Assembly: GCF_004799495.1 (NCBI RefSeq)
Contig: NZ_SSMY01000014.1
Coordinates: 62,001-126,000, forward strand
Reading direction: 5' to 3'
Source of the DNA: Sphingomonas sp.
Lineage (GTDB): Bacteria; Pseudomonadota; Alphaproteobacteria; Sphingomonadales; Sphingomonadaceae
Length of the DNA stretch: 64,000 bases
In this document: one piece after another, positions 1-7,976 of the stretch
How the letters are laid out: each line of letters begins with the position of its first letter
Position numbering within the stretch: position 1 is the first letter of the stretch
Made by a program: the position numbers and the translations under genes
The notes under the pieces: model-generated
The model's database searches: none
Seen by the model: only the letters and a program-made list of their open reading frames with translations
What the model was told of the DNA's origin: nothing

Positions 1-659
1 GTTTCCGCTCGCACGGATGCGGAAAAGGCTTGGTTGCCCTCGAATCGTTCCTGCAGAGAATCGTCATTGAAGGATTCCGGAAGCCGGTTCCGGACCGCCA
101 GTCTTTCGATGCGCCGGCCATAGGTGTCAGCCTGGGCGAGGTGGCTGCTCTCATGGATGAGGACGGCGACCATCATCGTTTCAAGCCCCAGGCCCGGATT
201 CGTGACACCTGACCTGCGCCAGACGCTTGGGGTCGACATCGCGAAATACAGCGTCGCGCCGCTCGCGCGCGCGAAGGAGAGGGGCGCCACGGGCACTTTC
301 GTGCCGTCGGGTAGGGGGACGGTATCTCCGTGGCGCCGCGTGTCGCCGACTTCAGTGGCTACGCCGGTTCCCAGGGCGTCGTCGACAATGACCGTGCAAT
401 TGGTGTCAAAGAAGACGCCCTTGACAGAACGCGAGGGTTTGAACTTCGTGATGTTGGCGGAGGCGTAGCGCCAGGCGTCGAGGCCCCGGGCGATCCACTG
501 TCTGTCACTGGGCGCCAACTCGCACGCCGGAGCGACGTTGGCGTTCCCATCAGAAACCTGGCTCGCCTGCCCGCTTGCATTCAGCGCGCATGCGGCGAGG
601 AGGGCGCCGCCGCTCCGCAGCCATCGGGTGTTTTTGGACCACGTTGTCCCGTCAGACAT
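1..659 (-). CDS. Putative metalloprotease-like lipoprotein, truncated by window edge
   Basis: The reading frame opens with ATG at 659 and stays open to base 1, so the C-terminus lies outside the window. The N-terminus has a short hydrophobic stretch ending in a lipobox-like L-A-A-C with Cys24, which suggests an exported lipoprotein. Residues 169-173 read H-E-S-S-H, the HExxH zinc-binding pattern, inside a hydrophobic helix-like stretch (VLIHESSHLAQ). This is the signature of zinc peptidases and of their inactive relatives. The third zinc ligand would lie further on and cannot be checked. It is divergent from the SRPBCC cassette with an 83-base gap. The family is not recognised; the coding call is firm because the frame is long and open and has sensible composition. 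Confidence 0.6.
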   Translation of the reverse strand, partial: MSDGTTWSKNTRWLRSGGALLAACALNASGQASQVSDGNANVAPACELAPSDRQWIARGLDAWRYASANITKFKPSRSVKGVFFDTNCTVIVDDALGTGVATEVGDTRRHGDTVPLPDGTKVPVAPLSFARASGATLYFAMSTPSVWRRSGVTNPGLGLETMMVAVLIHESSHLAQADTYGRRIERLAVRNRLPESFNDDSLQERFEGNQAFSASVRAE

Positions 660-742
660 CTGCCGTCCCATCCGAAGGAAACATCTTGCTTGAATTTTCA
701 ATCAAGCTGTGTCTTGAATGAACGATCAAGTGGGAGAATGCA

Positions 743-1402
743 ATGGCGAAAAGGTGGGGATTGGCGGTTTGCGCGACCGCGTTGGTGGCGGCGTCCGGCT
801 CGGCGTCGGCACAGGAGCGCGAGCGGTCGTGGCGTGACTTCGCAGGAGTGACCAACACGTCCTTCGTCGAAGGTAACGGCGACAGGGCGATCCAGCTGTC
901 GATCGACGTGCCTGCACCTCAGCGCGCTGTTTTCGATGCCTTCGCCACGTCCGAGGGTTTCGCCAGCTGGGCCGTCCCGGTCGCGAAGGTGGACCTGCGG
1001 ATCGGCGGGATGATCGAGTCGAACTACAACCCGGCCGCCAGGATGGGCGAGCGGGACAACATCAAGAACGAGATCGTCGCCTACGTCCCTTCGCGGCTGA
1101 TCGTGCTGCGCAACGTGCAGGCGCCCAGGACCTTCGTGCATCCCGAGCTGTTCCAGAAGACCGTGACGATCGTGGAGTTCGCGGCGATCGATCCGAGCCA
1201 CACGCGCGTGACGATGACCAATTCGGGTTACGGTCCCGGCCCCGACTTCGACAAGATCTACAAGCTGTTCGAGTGGGGCGACGCCTACTCGCTGGCGGGA
1301 CTGCGTCGCCGGTTCGAGCAGGGCCCCGTCGATTGGACCAAGGGTGAGCCCCAGCTCGACGCGGCGTCGGCGGCGAACCGATTCAAGGGAGGGGACAAGT
1401 GA
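743..1402 (+). CDS. Exported SRPBCC (AHSA1-type) domain protein
   Basis: 219 residues. The start at 743 follows a GGGAG ribosome site at 732-736. Residues 1-23 form a signal peptide ending in an A-S-A-Q-type cleavage site. Residues about 45-190 match the START/Bet v1-like (SRPBCC) fold of Hsp90-activator homologues: an AIQLSIDVPAP opening strand, the F-x-A-F-A-T-S-E-G helix and the W-A-V-P-V segment, followed by an IGG turn. Such domains bind hydrophobic ligands and are usually cytosolic; here the protein appears to be exported. It is the first gene of a tight cassette: its stop overlaps the next start by one base. Ligand and role are unknown. Confidence 0.8.
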   Translation: MAKRWGLAVCATALVAASGSASAQERERSWRDFAGVTNTSFVEGNGDRAIQLSIDVPAPQRAVFDAFATSEGFASWAVPVAKVDLRIGGMIESNYNPAARMGERDNIKNEIVAYVPSRLIVLRNVQAPRTFVHPELFQKTVTIVEFAAIDPSHTRVTMTNSGYGPGPDFDKIYKLFEWGDAYSLAGLRRRFEQGPVDWTKGEPQLDAASAANRFKGGDK

Positions 1403-1737
1403 TGCGTTCGATTCTCATAGCGACGACCGTGGGCGTGGTGCTGCAGGTGGTCATGGTTGTGATCGGGCATAACGTGCCAGCTGCTAAGTCGATGTTCGGG
1501 CCGGGGGGCATGACGATTTCCCTTGTCGCCGGTGTGTGCTTCGCCTGGCTCGCCGGCGCTAACACCTGGTCCGGCGCGCTGCTGGGCGGCGCCGTCGCCG
1601 GCGGGGTGTGCGCCTTGATCGGCATCGGCGTCAGCTATCTTCTCGGCGACGTCCCTGCAACGCTGATCGCGCTGGGCTCACTCGGCTCGGCCGCTGCTGG
1701 CGCAGCGGGCGGAGCGGTGGTCAAGTTCTTCAGCTGA
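1402..1737 (+). CDS. Small multi-pass membrane protein, unknown function
   Basis: About 111 residues from the ATG at 1402, which shares one base with the upstream TGA; a GTG three bases earlier is an alternative start. The protein is almost wholly hydrophobic, with roughly four predicted membrane segments separated by short Gly/Ala-rich turns, and ends in VVKFFS. No catalytic motif is visible. The overlap with the upstream SRPBCC gene indicates translational coupling, so it probably belongs to the same membrane or periplasmic function. I do not recognise the family. Confidence 0.65.
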   Translation: MRSILIATTVGVVLQVVMVVIGHNVPAAKSMFGPGGMTISLVAGVCFAWLAGANTWSGALLGGAVAGGVCALIGIGVSYLLGDVPATLIALGSLGSAAAGAAGGAVVKFFS

Positions 1738-1777
1738 TGGCCCGCGCCCGGTTGCGCCCGGCGGACGCCGGTTGGTC

Positions 1778-2332
1778 ATGCGACGCTTGACCGGAGGAGC
1801 GATCAGATCCGCCGCTACGGCTGCGTTGCTGACCGCACTATCGCTGCAGTCCGCCCAGCCCGCCGCGGCGGGTGGTTTCGATCGACCCCCTCCGTCGCGC
1901 GACTGCGCGGGCGCCGAGTTCCGGCGGCTCGACTTCTGGCTCGGCCGTTGGGACGTTTTCGACGTCCGCAAGCGGCGGACGGCCGGTGAGAGCGTCATCG
2001 AGGCCGCATCGCAGGGTTGCGGCATCCGGGAACGCTACCGCGCGCCCGGGGACCCGAAGGGAGAATACATCGGCGAGAGCATCAGCGCCTACGACCCGGC
2101 AGCCGGGATCTGGCGGCAGCTCTACATCGACAACCGCGGCGAGACCCAGTTCTATACCGGCCGATGGCAAGGGGACCGGTTGGTCTTCGAGGCCGGCAAG
2201 GGCCAGCCGAGGTGGCGTATGACTTACCGGCGGAACGCGGACTCCTCGGTCGAGCAGGTCGGCGAGCATTCCGAGGACGCCGGTGCGACCTGGACCGTGA
2301 CCTATGTGCTCAGATACCGACGACATGCGTAG
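1778..2332 (+). CDS. Exported DUF1579-like beta-barrel protein
   Basis: 184 residues from ATG 1778; a TTG two codons earlier is possible. There is a signal peptide to about residue 33 (A-A-A-G). The mature part opens with FRRLDFWLGRWDVF, the FLxGxWxv motif of DUF1579/lipocalin-like proteins, followed by alternating strands with several Trp and Tyr residues (IYIDNRGETQFYTGRW and RWRMTY patterns). These folds bind small lipophilic ligands, but no enzyme activity is assignable. It is the third gene of the cassette, and the next gene starts inside its last codons. Confidence 0.65.
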   Translation: MRRLTGGAIRSAATAALLTALSLQSAQPAAAGGFDRPPPSRDCAGAEFRRLDFWLGRWDVFDVRKRRTAGESVIEAASQGCGIRERYRAPGDPKGEYIGESISAYDPAAGIWRQLYIDNRGETQFYTGRWQGDRLVFEAGKGQPRWRMTYRRNADSSVEQVGEHSEDAGATWTVTYVLRYRRHA

Positions 2333-2756
2333 CGTCGGCGCCCGGGCGTCCAGCAGGTGGGCCTGGGGACGCGCGCTGCGGATCCGGCTTTGCCGGATGG
2401 CCTGCATTGCCGGCCTCGTCTTCAGCGCACCGGCGTTGGCGCAGGACGATGCGCCACCCGGCATGAAGCGCTACTTCATGGTGTTCCTCATCGGAGCGCC
2501 GGGCCGGGGTCCGATGCCCGACGCACTTTTCGAGCAGCACATGGCCTATATCAGGCGCATGGTCGGCGAGCACGTCTACAAGCTGGCGGGACCGCTGACG
2601 GACCGTGACCGGATCGCGGGGATCATCATCCTGTCGGCGCCGTCGATCGAGGCTGCGCGGGGGATCGTCGCGGCCGACCCCTCTGTCCGCGCGGGAGTCT
2701 TCAGCGTCGAGGTCCATCCCGCGCTGCTACCTTCGCTGGAGGGCCTGACGCTCTAG
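2325..2756 (+). CDS. Exported YCII-like small protein
   Basis: 143 residues from ATG 2325, which overlaps the upstream gene by 8 bases; an ATG at 2304 in frame is the alternative. Residues 1-40 form a long basic n-region and hydrophobic core ending A-L-A-Q, a signal peptide. The rest (about 45-140) resembles the YCII ferredoxin-like domain: MKRYFMVFLI strand, a helix with H-M-A-Y-I-R-R, AGPLTD, then IIILSAPSIEAA and FSVEVHP. YCII proteins are normally cytosolic, and export is unusual. It closes the four-gene cassette. Confidence 0.65.
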   Translation: MRSVGARASSRWAWGRALRIRLCRMACIAGLVFSAPALAQDDAPPGMKRYFMVFLIGAPGRGPMPDALFEQHMAYIRRMVGEHVYKLAGPLTDRDRIAGIIILSAPSIEAARGIVAADPSVRAGVFSVEVHPALLPSLEGLTL

Positions 2757-2789
2757 CGTGACTAACCGACAACGGCTGTGGAGGTGCTT

Positions 2790-2981
2790 GTGGCTGCCGA
2801 CGTGAACGAGATACGCAACGGTGACCGTTGCCGGGTGGTGGCGGGGACCCATGCCGGGAAGGCGGGGACCGTCGAGGACCTCAAGTCCAGCAAGACGGGC
2901 GCGAAGACGATCACCGTTCGCCAGGACGACGGGGTGCGCTTCAAGACGCTGGCCCGCAGCGTGACCCGCGAGCCTGCCTGA
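2790..2981 (+). CDS. KOW-domain small protein
   Basis: 63 residues. GTG 2790 is preferred over in-frame GTGs at 2778 and 2784 because GGAGG at 2780-2784 lies five bases upstream of it. The sequence NGDRCRVVAGTHAGKAGTV is a KOW motif, a small barrel found in ribosomal protein L24 and NusG that binds RNA or protein. The remainder (ITVRQDDGVRFKTLARS) completes a single SH3-like barrel, so the protein is essentially one KOW domain. It converges with the GHKL ATPase gene. Role unknown. Confidence 0.6.
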   Translation: MAADVNEIRNGDRCRVVAGTHAGKAGTVEDLKSSKTGAKTITVRQDDGVRFKTLARSVTREPA

Positions 2982-3001
2982 GCCCTGCCTGAAGGGAATG
3001 G

Positions 3002-3027
3002 GGGGCGCGGCCCGGAGGCCGCGCCCC
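3002..3027. terminator. Bidirectional terminator-like hairpin
   Basis: A perfect 11-bp stem (3002-3012 with 3017-3027, all G/C) closes a CGGA tetraloop exactly between two convergent genes. No T-tract follows on either strand, so it may act as a transcription roadblock or mRNA 3' end rather than a classical intrinsic terminator. Confidence 0.5.
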
Positions 3028-3032
3028 TACGC

Positions 3033-4772
3033 TCACCCGTAGCGCTTGACGGCCTCGCGGATCAGCCCCGCCGTGAACAGGCCCCAGTGGGTCCTGAGCT
3101 CGCCGTATGCGTCGTCCGGATCGGCGTGCATGTTCTCCGCCTTGGCGTAGGCCATGAGCAGCAGGTCGACGCCGACGCTCAGCCGGTTGAGCAGGGTGGA
3201 GACCTCGGCGAGGTCCAGTTCCTCGGCGTCGACCTTCGCCATCGCCTTGAGCGGTGCGACCAGCTCCGACATGAACGGGTGGCGGTCGTTGACCGACACG
3301 ATCGCCTTGCCGCTCAGGTGGCGGATGTCGAGCATGTCCTTGCCGGGCCACTGCCCGTTGAGGATGGTCACGGCGCGCTTGTCGAAGCTGTCCCGGACCC
3401 AGTTCGCCTTCTCGGCGGACGCGGGATCCTCGGGGTCGAGCCCCATGTCCGCGACGATCTCGACGAGCGCCTGGTTCACCTCCTCCTCGGTCTTGTCGAG
3501 GTTGGCGCGGCCGGCAGGCGCCGTCTGCTCGAAACCGTCGGCGATGTCGTGCGCCGAGACGTGCTCGTCGCCGGTCTTGACCTGCTCCTTCTGCTGGACC
3601 TCCTGCCAATAGGCGCGGATGTCCTTGCGCGCCCGCTTGATCGGCTTCTCGAGCGCCTTGCGCAGCTCCTCGCGCAGCTTGCTGACGGGCTCGGCCCCGC
3701 GCTTGACGTTTCGGACCTGGAAATACTCGTCGAGGGTCGCCGGGAAGTCGATCTCGACGCCGATGTAGCGGTCGATCTTCTCGCCGCCGCCCGGGTAGAG
3801 CTTCGGCACCAGGTCGTAGTAGATCTCGCGGCCGTTGCGCAGCATGCTCACCCTCGACTCGTTGTCGGGGATGTTGAGGTCGGCGAACGCCTCGCGTCCC
3901 TTCGTCGCGCGCCCGCCGAGGTTCGGCTTCTCGCGGAACTCCTTCGGGAGCAGCGTCACCGTCCACTTGACGATCTTCCCGTCGATCGGGAACTCGTCGT
4001 TGTCGATGACCTGCGCCTTGGGCACGTCCGGGAATTTCTGCGTCACCCGGGGATTGTCGAGCAGGAACAGCGGGTCGTGCAGCGTCACCTCCTGGCCGTC
4101 GAGCTCGATCCGCAGGCCCTTGTCGATGAACCGGCGGTAGGCGCGCGCCAGGAACTTGCGCAGCGCGACGACCTTCTCCGACACCGACGTCCCGAAGCGG
4201 CCGCCCTCCTGCAGGCGGTCGATGTCCCGCCAGATCACGAGCGTGCCGGAGGCGAACGGTTGACCCGTCGCCGGGTTCTTCATCAGCTCGACGAATTCCT
4301 CCGGCCAGGCGGCCGAGTCGGTGACATTGAGGTCGGTCTGCTCGCCGGACCTGACCTCTGCGAGGTCGAGGTGGGTGCTGAAGACGCGGTCGTCGCCCGC
4401 CACCTTCGTGTGCACCTCGACGCGCTGCGCCTGGCTGAGCGACGCCAGCTTCAGGCCCATGCCGAAGCGGCCGAGGCTCTGCCTGCTGTTGTATCGGCTC
4501 GAGTATCCGAGCGAGAGGACGCTTGCGAGCAGGTCTGGTGGAATCCCCGATCCGTCGTCCGCGACGCCGAGCTCCACGATCGATCCGTCGTCGTCGCGGA
4601 TCGTCGCGATCCGGATGTGCTGGGCGCCGGCTTCGTAGGAATTGTCGACCAGCTCGCCGGCGGCGGCGCTGAGGTCGAAGCCGGAATCGCGCGAGCTTTC
4701 CAGCGCCTGCTCCGCCTGGGTGAGCGGGGCGTGCGGGAAGTCGTGCTTCACGCCCTTCTTGTCGTCGGCCAT
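3033..4772 (-). CDS. MORC-type GHKL (Hsp90-like) ATPase
   Basis: 579 residues. The N-terminal Bergerat-fold ATPase is clear. The N-box A-G-E-L-V-D-N-S-Y-E-A has Glu40 as general base and Asn44 as Mg ligand. The G1 box is DDGSGI (72-77), followed by L-G-Y-S-S-R. The G2 box is GRFGMGLK (101-108). This order matches MORC/HATPase_c_3 proteins more than histidine kinases. Residues about 130-340 look like the S5-type transducer domain that follows the ATPase in GyrB, MutL and MORC. The C-terminal third is helical and charged with no recognised domain and no nuclease motif. It lies about 100 bases downstream of the HTH gene on the same strand, probably one transcript. Bacterial MORC-like ATPases are often found in defence islands; the role here is inferred from neighbours only. 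Confidence 0.8.
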   Translation of the reverse strand: MADDKKGVKHDFPHAPLTQAEQALESSRDSGFDLSAAAGELVDNSYEAGAQHIRIATIRDDDGSIVELGVADDGSGIPPDLLASVLSLGYSSRYNSRQSLGRFGMGLKLASLSQAQRVEVHTKVAGDDRVFSTHLDLAEVRSGEQTDLNVTDSAAWPEEFVELMKNPATGQPFASGTLVIWRDIDRLQEGGRFGTSVSEKVVALRKFLARAYRRFIDKGLRIELDGQEVTLHDPLFLLDNPRVTQKFPDVPKAQVIDNDEFPIDGKIVKWTVTLLPKEFREKPNLGGRATKGREAFADLNIPDNESRVSMLRNGREIYYDLVPKLYPGGGEKIDRYIGVEIDFPATLDEYFQVRNVKRGAEPVSKLREELRKALEKPIKRARKDIRAYWQEVQQKEQVKTGDEHVSAHDIADGFEQTAPAGRANLDKTEEEVNQALVEIVADMGLDPEDPASAEKANWVRDSFDKRAVTILNGQWPGKDMLDIRHLSGKAIVSVNDRHPFMSELVAPLKAMAKVDAEELDLAEVSTLLNRLSVGVDLLLMAYAKAENMHADPDDAYGELRTHWGLFTAGLIREAVKRYG

Positions 4773-4873
4773 CTCTTCTTCTCCTTGTCTGGCTGGAGCG
4801 GTCTTCGATCCGTCCCGGCCGCGGTTGAACAGTGGGATTCCCGCCGCGCGCGCCGCGCGGGGCGGGACTGCGG

Positions 4874-5341
4874 TCAGACCCAGGCGGCCCGGGCGCGGCT
4901 GCGCGCCCGGCTGAGGCGGACCTTCGCGATGTCGTAGTCGACGCCCAACGCCGCCGCGACGTCGCCGGCGGTTCCGCCCTCCAGCGCGACGGCGAGGATC
5001 TCGCGGTCGGCCGGGGTGCTGCGGCGGTTGACGGTGTCGATCACCTCGCGACGCAGCACCTCGTAGCCGCCGGCGCCGGGCGCGCCGCCGGTCGAGCCGG
5101 TCTCGGCCATGACGTCGATCTCGGCGGCACGGTCGGCGAGCAGGTCGGAACGGCGCTGCAGCTTCTTGCGCGCGTCGCTGAGCGCATTGCGGGCGAGGTG
5201 GAAGGGGACACCGGTGCGTTGGGGCTTGGCGAGGAGCGCGTTCAGGGCCTCCTCGGTCTGTTCGGCACGCCAGGGCTGCAGGCGGCCACTCATGAGGCCG
5301 CCCTGCAGACGCAGGACCGCCTCGGTCACATCGTTATTCAT
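4874..5341 (-). CDS. Sigma-70 region-4-like HTH protein
   Basis: 155 residues. The N-terminal half is helical and Arg-rich (LARNALSDARKKLQRRSDLL). A Gly-rich linker at about 80-95 leads to a C-terminal helix-turn-helix with the pattern of sigma-70 region 4: a RREVIDTVNRRSTPADREIL helix, then AGDVAAALGVDYDIAKVRLSRARSRAR. There is no sigma region 2, so it is not a complete sigma factor; it could be a DNA-binding partner or regulator of the downstream GHKL ATPase gene. It is divergent from the HEPN gene across a 231-base gap. Confidence 0.65.
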   Translation of the reverse strand: MNNDVTEAVLRLQGGLMSGRLQPWRAEQTEEALNALLAKPQRTGVPFHLARNALSDARKKLQRRSDLLADRAAEIDVMAETGSTGGAPGAGGYEVLRREVIDTVNRRSTPADREILAVALEGGTAGDVAAALGVDYDIAKVRLSRARSRARAAWV

Positions 5342-5572
5342 TTCTCTTCCTCAACCTGGCTGTGGCCACCCCCAGGGCGGACACGGCTGTCTTCGGACCA
5401 GACACTTTTACTCGGACGCCGGGTGCACCGCAATGCGCTCGACATCCATGGGCGATAGGGGTGCGGGCGCGGAAAAGGTTGCAGGGCCCGCGACTAGGTG
5501 GAGCGGTCCCGGGCCGGCCGTCGGCGGCGCTGGCCCCTTGATCGGGAACGCGGGCGACAACACTGTCGCCAG
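5342..5572. other. Divergent intergenic region between HTH/ATPase and HEPN genes
   Basis: 231 bases separate the HTH start (5341) from the preferred HEPN start (5573). They must hold promoters for both directions, but I see no strong -35/-10 pair or palindrome. An in-frame ATG at 5498 would lengthen the HEPN protein by 25 Arg-rich residues, which look like translated leader rather than protein. Confidence 0.4.
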
Positions 5573-6844
5573 ATGTTCGAGCAGACGCGCTTCGAGGGAA
5601 CGCTGTCGGGTCACGGCCACAGGCAGCCGATCGCGTTCACCGCCGAGGTGGACCGCGACGGCGTTCTGGCGGTGAGGTTGGGGCGGCTTCCCTCGACGGA
5701 CGCGGCCCACGGGCTGCTGCACTTTCCCGAGCCCACCGAGCCGCTCGACCGTCTGACGCTCGAAGGTGAAGCGGCGGATGGGGCGACCTTCTTCTCCGAC
5801 AGCTTCAGCATCCTGAGCGAGAGCCACACTTCGCTTCCGGGACAGGAGCTCGACTATCAGGGTCAGTGCGCGGTCGCCGACATCACGCGGGGCCCGGCCG
5901 AGCCATACGCCCGCAGCAGCAAGCTCTGGCACGTGCGCAGGCTGAGCACCGTCCACCGGATATCGCGCGAGACCGAACTCGGCACCGTCGTGATCGGCGG
6001 CATGGACGAAGCCGCCAATTCCCAGAGGCCGAGCGGCTTCATCCACCTCCTCCATCGGGATGGCGTCGTCGGCGACGAATGGATGGAGCGATCCGAGCGA
6101 CTGCTGACGCATGTCTCGCGCATCCTTTCATTCGCCTGCGGCTCATATCTGACGCCCGTCGTCGAGCGCCTGTTCGATGGACCGCGCGAGCGCCTGCGGG
6201 TCGTCCGCCGGGTCGCCGCTCCGCCCCCCAACCTCGCTCCCTTCTCCTGGGTGCACATGGAGCCGATCTTCCGGCTGGCCTGCGACACGTTTCCCGGGCG
6301 CGTTGACGAGATCGCCCGGATCGACCCTGCGATCAGGTGGCTGACGATGCCGCGACCGACCTGGGAAACGGAGCTGGTGAACGCGATGACGGCAGTCGAG
6401 AACCTGCTCGAGGTTGAACTTCCCGGTCTCGCCAAGACGTTCCAGACCGAAAGGGCATTCAGGCGCACCGTTCGGCCAGTTCGCCAGCACTTGGAGGATG
6501 CCGGCGTCGACCCCGGCATGGTCGACAAGCTACCCGAGCTCAACCGTCGCAGCTTCCGCGAAAAGCTGACGGCGCTGCTGGCCGAACGCGCGATCGTGAC
6601 CACTGACTTCCCGGACGGCTGGCTCGCCGACATGATCCGCACCCGCAACCACATCATCCACACCGGCGCGCTGCCAGTCGGGGTCGGCGACGGCGGCGGG
6701 ATTCCGGGGCAGGTGATCTGGGCGCGCGAGATCGCCACGCGCCTGATCCTCGACTATCTCGGTTTCGAGGGCGGATACCACAGCTGGCTGAACCGCGACC
6801 GGATACTGGACTTCCCTTCATGCAGGCCGGTCGGGGACGCGTGA
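5573..6844 (+). CDS. HEPN-domain protein, ApeA-like architecture
   Basis: 423 residues from ATG 5573, where conserved-looking sequence begins. The N-terminal half (about 1-190) is strand-rich, beginning with the F-E-G-T-L-S pattern seen in ApeA-type N-terminal domains. The C-terminal part (about 270-400) is helical and carries R358-N-H-I-I-H363, the RxxxxH catalytic motif of HEPN ribonucleases, preceded by L-A-D-M-I-R-T. HEPN proteins cleave RNA and commonly act in abortive infection; ApeA proteins are a known single-gene anti-phage family with this layout. The match to ApeA is by pattern memory, not alignment. Flanked by the MORC/HTH pair (divergent) and the CBASS operon (convergent). Confidence 0.65.
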   Translation: MFEQTRFEGTLSGHGHRQPIAFTAEVDRDGVLAVRLGRLPSTDAAHGLLHFPEPTEPLDRLTLEGEAADGATFFSDSFSILSESHTSLPGQELDYQGQCAVADITRGPAEPYARSSKLWHVRRLSTVHRISRETELGTVVIGGMDEAANSQRPSGFIHLLHRDGVVGDEWMERSERLLTHVSRILSFACGSYLTPVVERLFDGPRERLRVVRRVAAPPPNLAPFSWVHMEPIFRLACDTFPGRVDEIARIDPAIRWLTMPRPTWETELVNAMTAVENLLEVELPGLAKTFQTERAFRRTVRPVRQHLEDAGVDPGMVDKLPELNRRSFREKLTALLAERAIVTTDFPDGWLADMIRTRNHIIHTGALPVGVGDGGGIPGQVIWAREIATRLILDYLGFEGGYHSWLNRDRILDFPSCRPVGDA

Positions 6845-6929
6845 TATTGCCCGTATTGGCATAGGACCTACTTGTCGCCCAAATTACTGGGCGGGTGTTT
6901 TCGGGCTCGGCTTGCGGGGATGTGGTAGG

Positions 6930-7976
6930 TCAGGCACGCGGCCCGTGAAACGCGGAATAGGGGTCGGCCAAGGTCCGCAAGAACACGTCGGCGATTTGGT
7001 CGCCGAACTTATCCACTAGACCATGCGCGATCACCGGCAATTCCGACATGGCCCGCGTGACATCGTCGAGGGCAATCGGGACGTCCATCAGCGGGCCGTC
7101 CACCCTGACCAGCCGATCCCGACCTATCAGCAGGCCGGCCTGGCCGAGAGCGTTCTGGCTCGCCAGGTGCATCGCCGAGGCGATCACGCCGCGCCAATGC
7201 CACAGGCCGCCCAACCTGACCTGCGGATCTGAGATGATCATCTCGGACTCCCCGCAGCCAAGGGATAGGATGTCGACCTGACCGGCATCCAGTTCGTTGC
7301 AGGTCAGCGCATCGACCAGGCCAATCATGACCGGGTTGTTCGCCCAAACGCCCCCGTCCGCGAACCGCCTGTCGCCGTTAGCATATACGGAGAAGAAAGT
7401 CGGCGCCGCCGACGTCGCCAGCGCGACGGTGACCAGTTCCTCGCGCCAATCCAGCTTGAAGTCCGGGTGATGCGGGGTCTTGAACACGTTCACCTCGGTG
7501 AAGCCGTCGAACGAGGGCACGCACAGCCGGCGCGTTGCGTCACCCATTGTCGCGTTGCCGAAGACCTGGCGCAGTTCGCGCTCCAGCGGTTCGCGGTCAT
7601 ACTTGTAGCTACGCAACGAGCTGATCCCGGCGATCAGTCGCCGCGCGGCCCGGAAGCGCTTGGGCGCGGGGAAGATCTCATCGCCGTGTTCGGCATACAC
7701 GCTAGCGATCCTCGACGCCGGCAATCCGATCGCCAGGGCCAGCGCGATGATGCCGCCGGTCGACGTCCCAGCGATCAGGTCGAAATGTTCGCCGATCGGC
7801 ACGCCGTTGCAATAACGCTGCTCGATGTCGGCGAGCAACGTCGCCGGAAGGATGCCGCGTATGCCACCGCCGTCGATCGATAGGATCCGGAAGCGCCGGT
7901 CGCGGGGCCATGGCAGCTTCTCCCGGCGGCGCTGCAGCGTCCCCTCAGACCGCCGCGATGATCTTGCGTTCGTCAT
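6930..7976 (-). CDS. capV: CBASS effector: patatin-like phospholipase (CapV type)
   Basis: 348 residues from ATG 7976; a TTG two codons earlier is possible. The patatin lipase signature is complete: D-G-G-G-I-R-G oxyanion loop (35-41), nucleophile elbow G-T-S-T-G-G with Ser72, and catalytic Asp207 in D-G-G. In CBASS, CapV is switched on by the cyclic dinucleotide made by the partner CD-NTase and degrades membrane phospholipids to kill the infected cell. It is the last gene of the operon and overlaps the E2 gene by 32 bases, so the two are translationally coupled. Its place downstream of the synthase is less common than an upstream position. Assignment rests on motif plus context. Confidence 0.88.
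   Translation of the reverse strand: MTNARSSRRSEGTLQRRREKLPWPRDRRFRILSIDGGGIRGILPATLLADIEQRYCNGVPIGEHFDLIAGTSTGGIIALALAIGLPASRIASVYAEHGDEIFPAPKRFRAARRLIAGISSLRSYKYDREPLERELRQVFGNATMGDATRRLCVPSFDGFTEVNVFKTPHHPDFKLDWREELVTVALATSAAPTFFSVYANGDRRFADGGVWANNPVMIGLVDALTCNELDAGQVDILSLGCGESEMIISDPQVRLGGLWHWRGVIASAMHLASQNALGQAGLLIGRDRLVRVDGPLMDVPIALDDVTRAMSELPVIAHGLVDKFGDQIADVFLRTLADPYSAFHGPRA

Noticed and set aside
3087..4937. 616-codon plus-strand frame opposite the MORC ATPase
   Set aside because: Low-complexity Arg/Val/Leu/Asp composition and no domain; the minus strand has all GHKL motifs.
4874..5341. Complete sigma factor
   Set aside because: Only a region-4-like HTH is present; there is no region 2.
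6845..6929. A Cap3-type JAB protease or E1 gene completing the CBASS operon
   Set aside because: The gaps on either side of the operon are too small and the neighbours are HEPN and ParB-like proteins.
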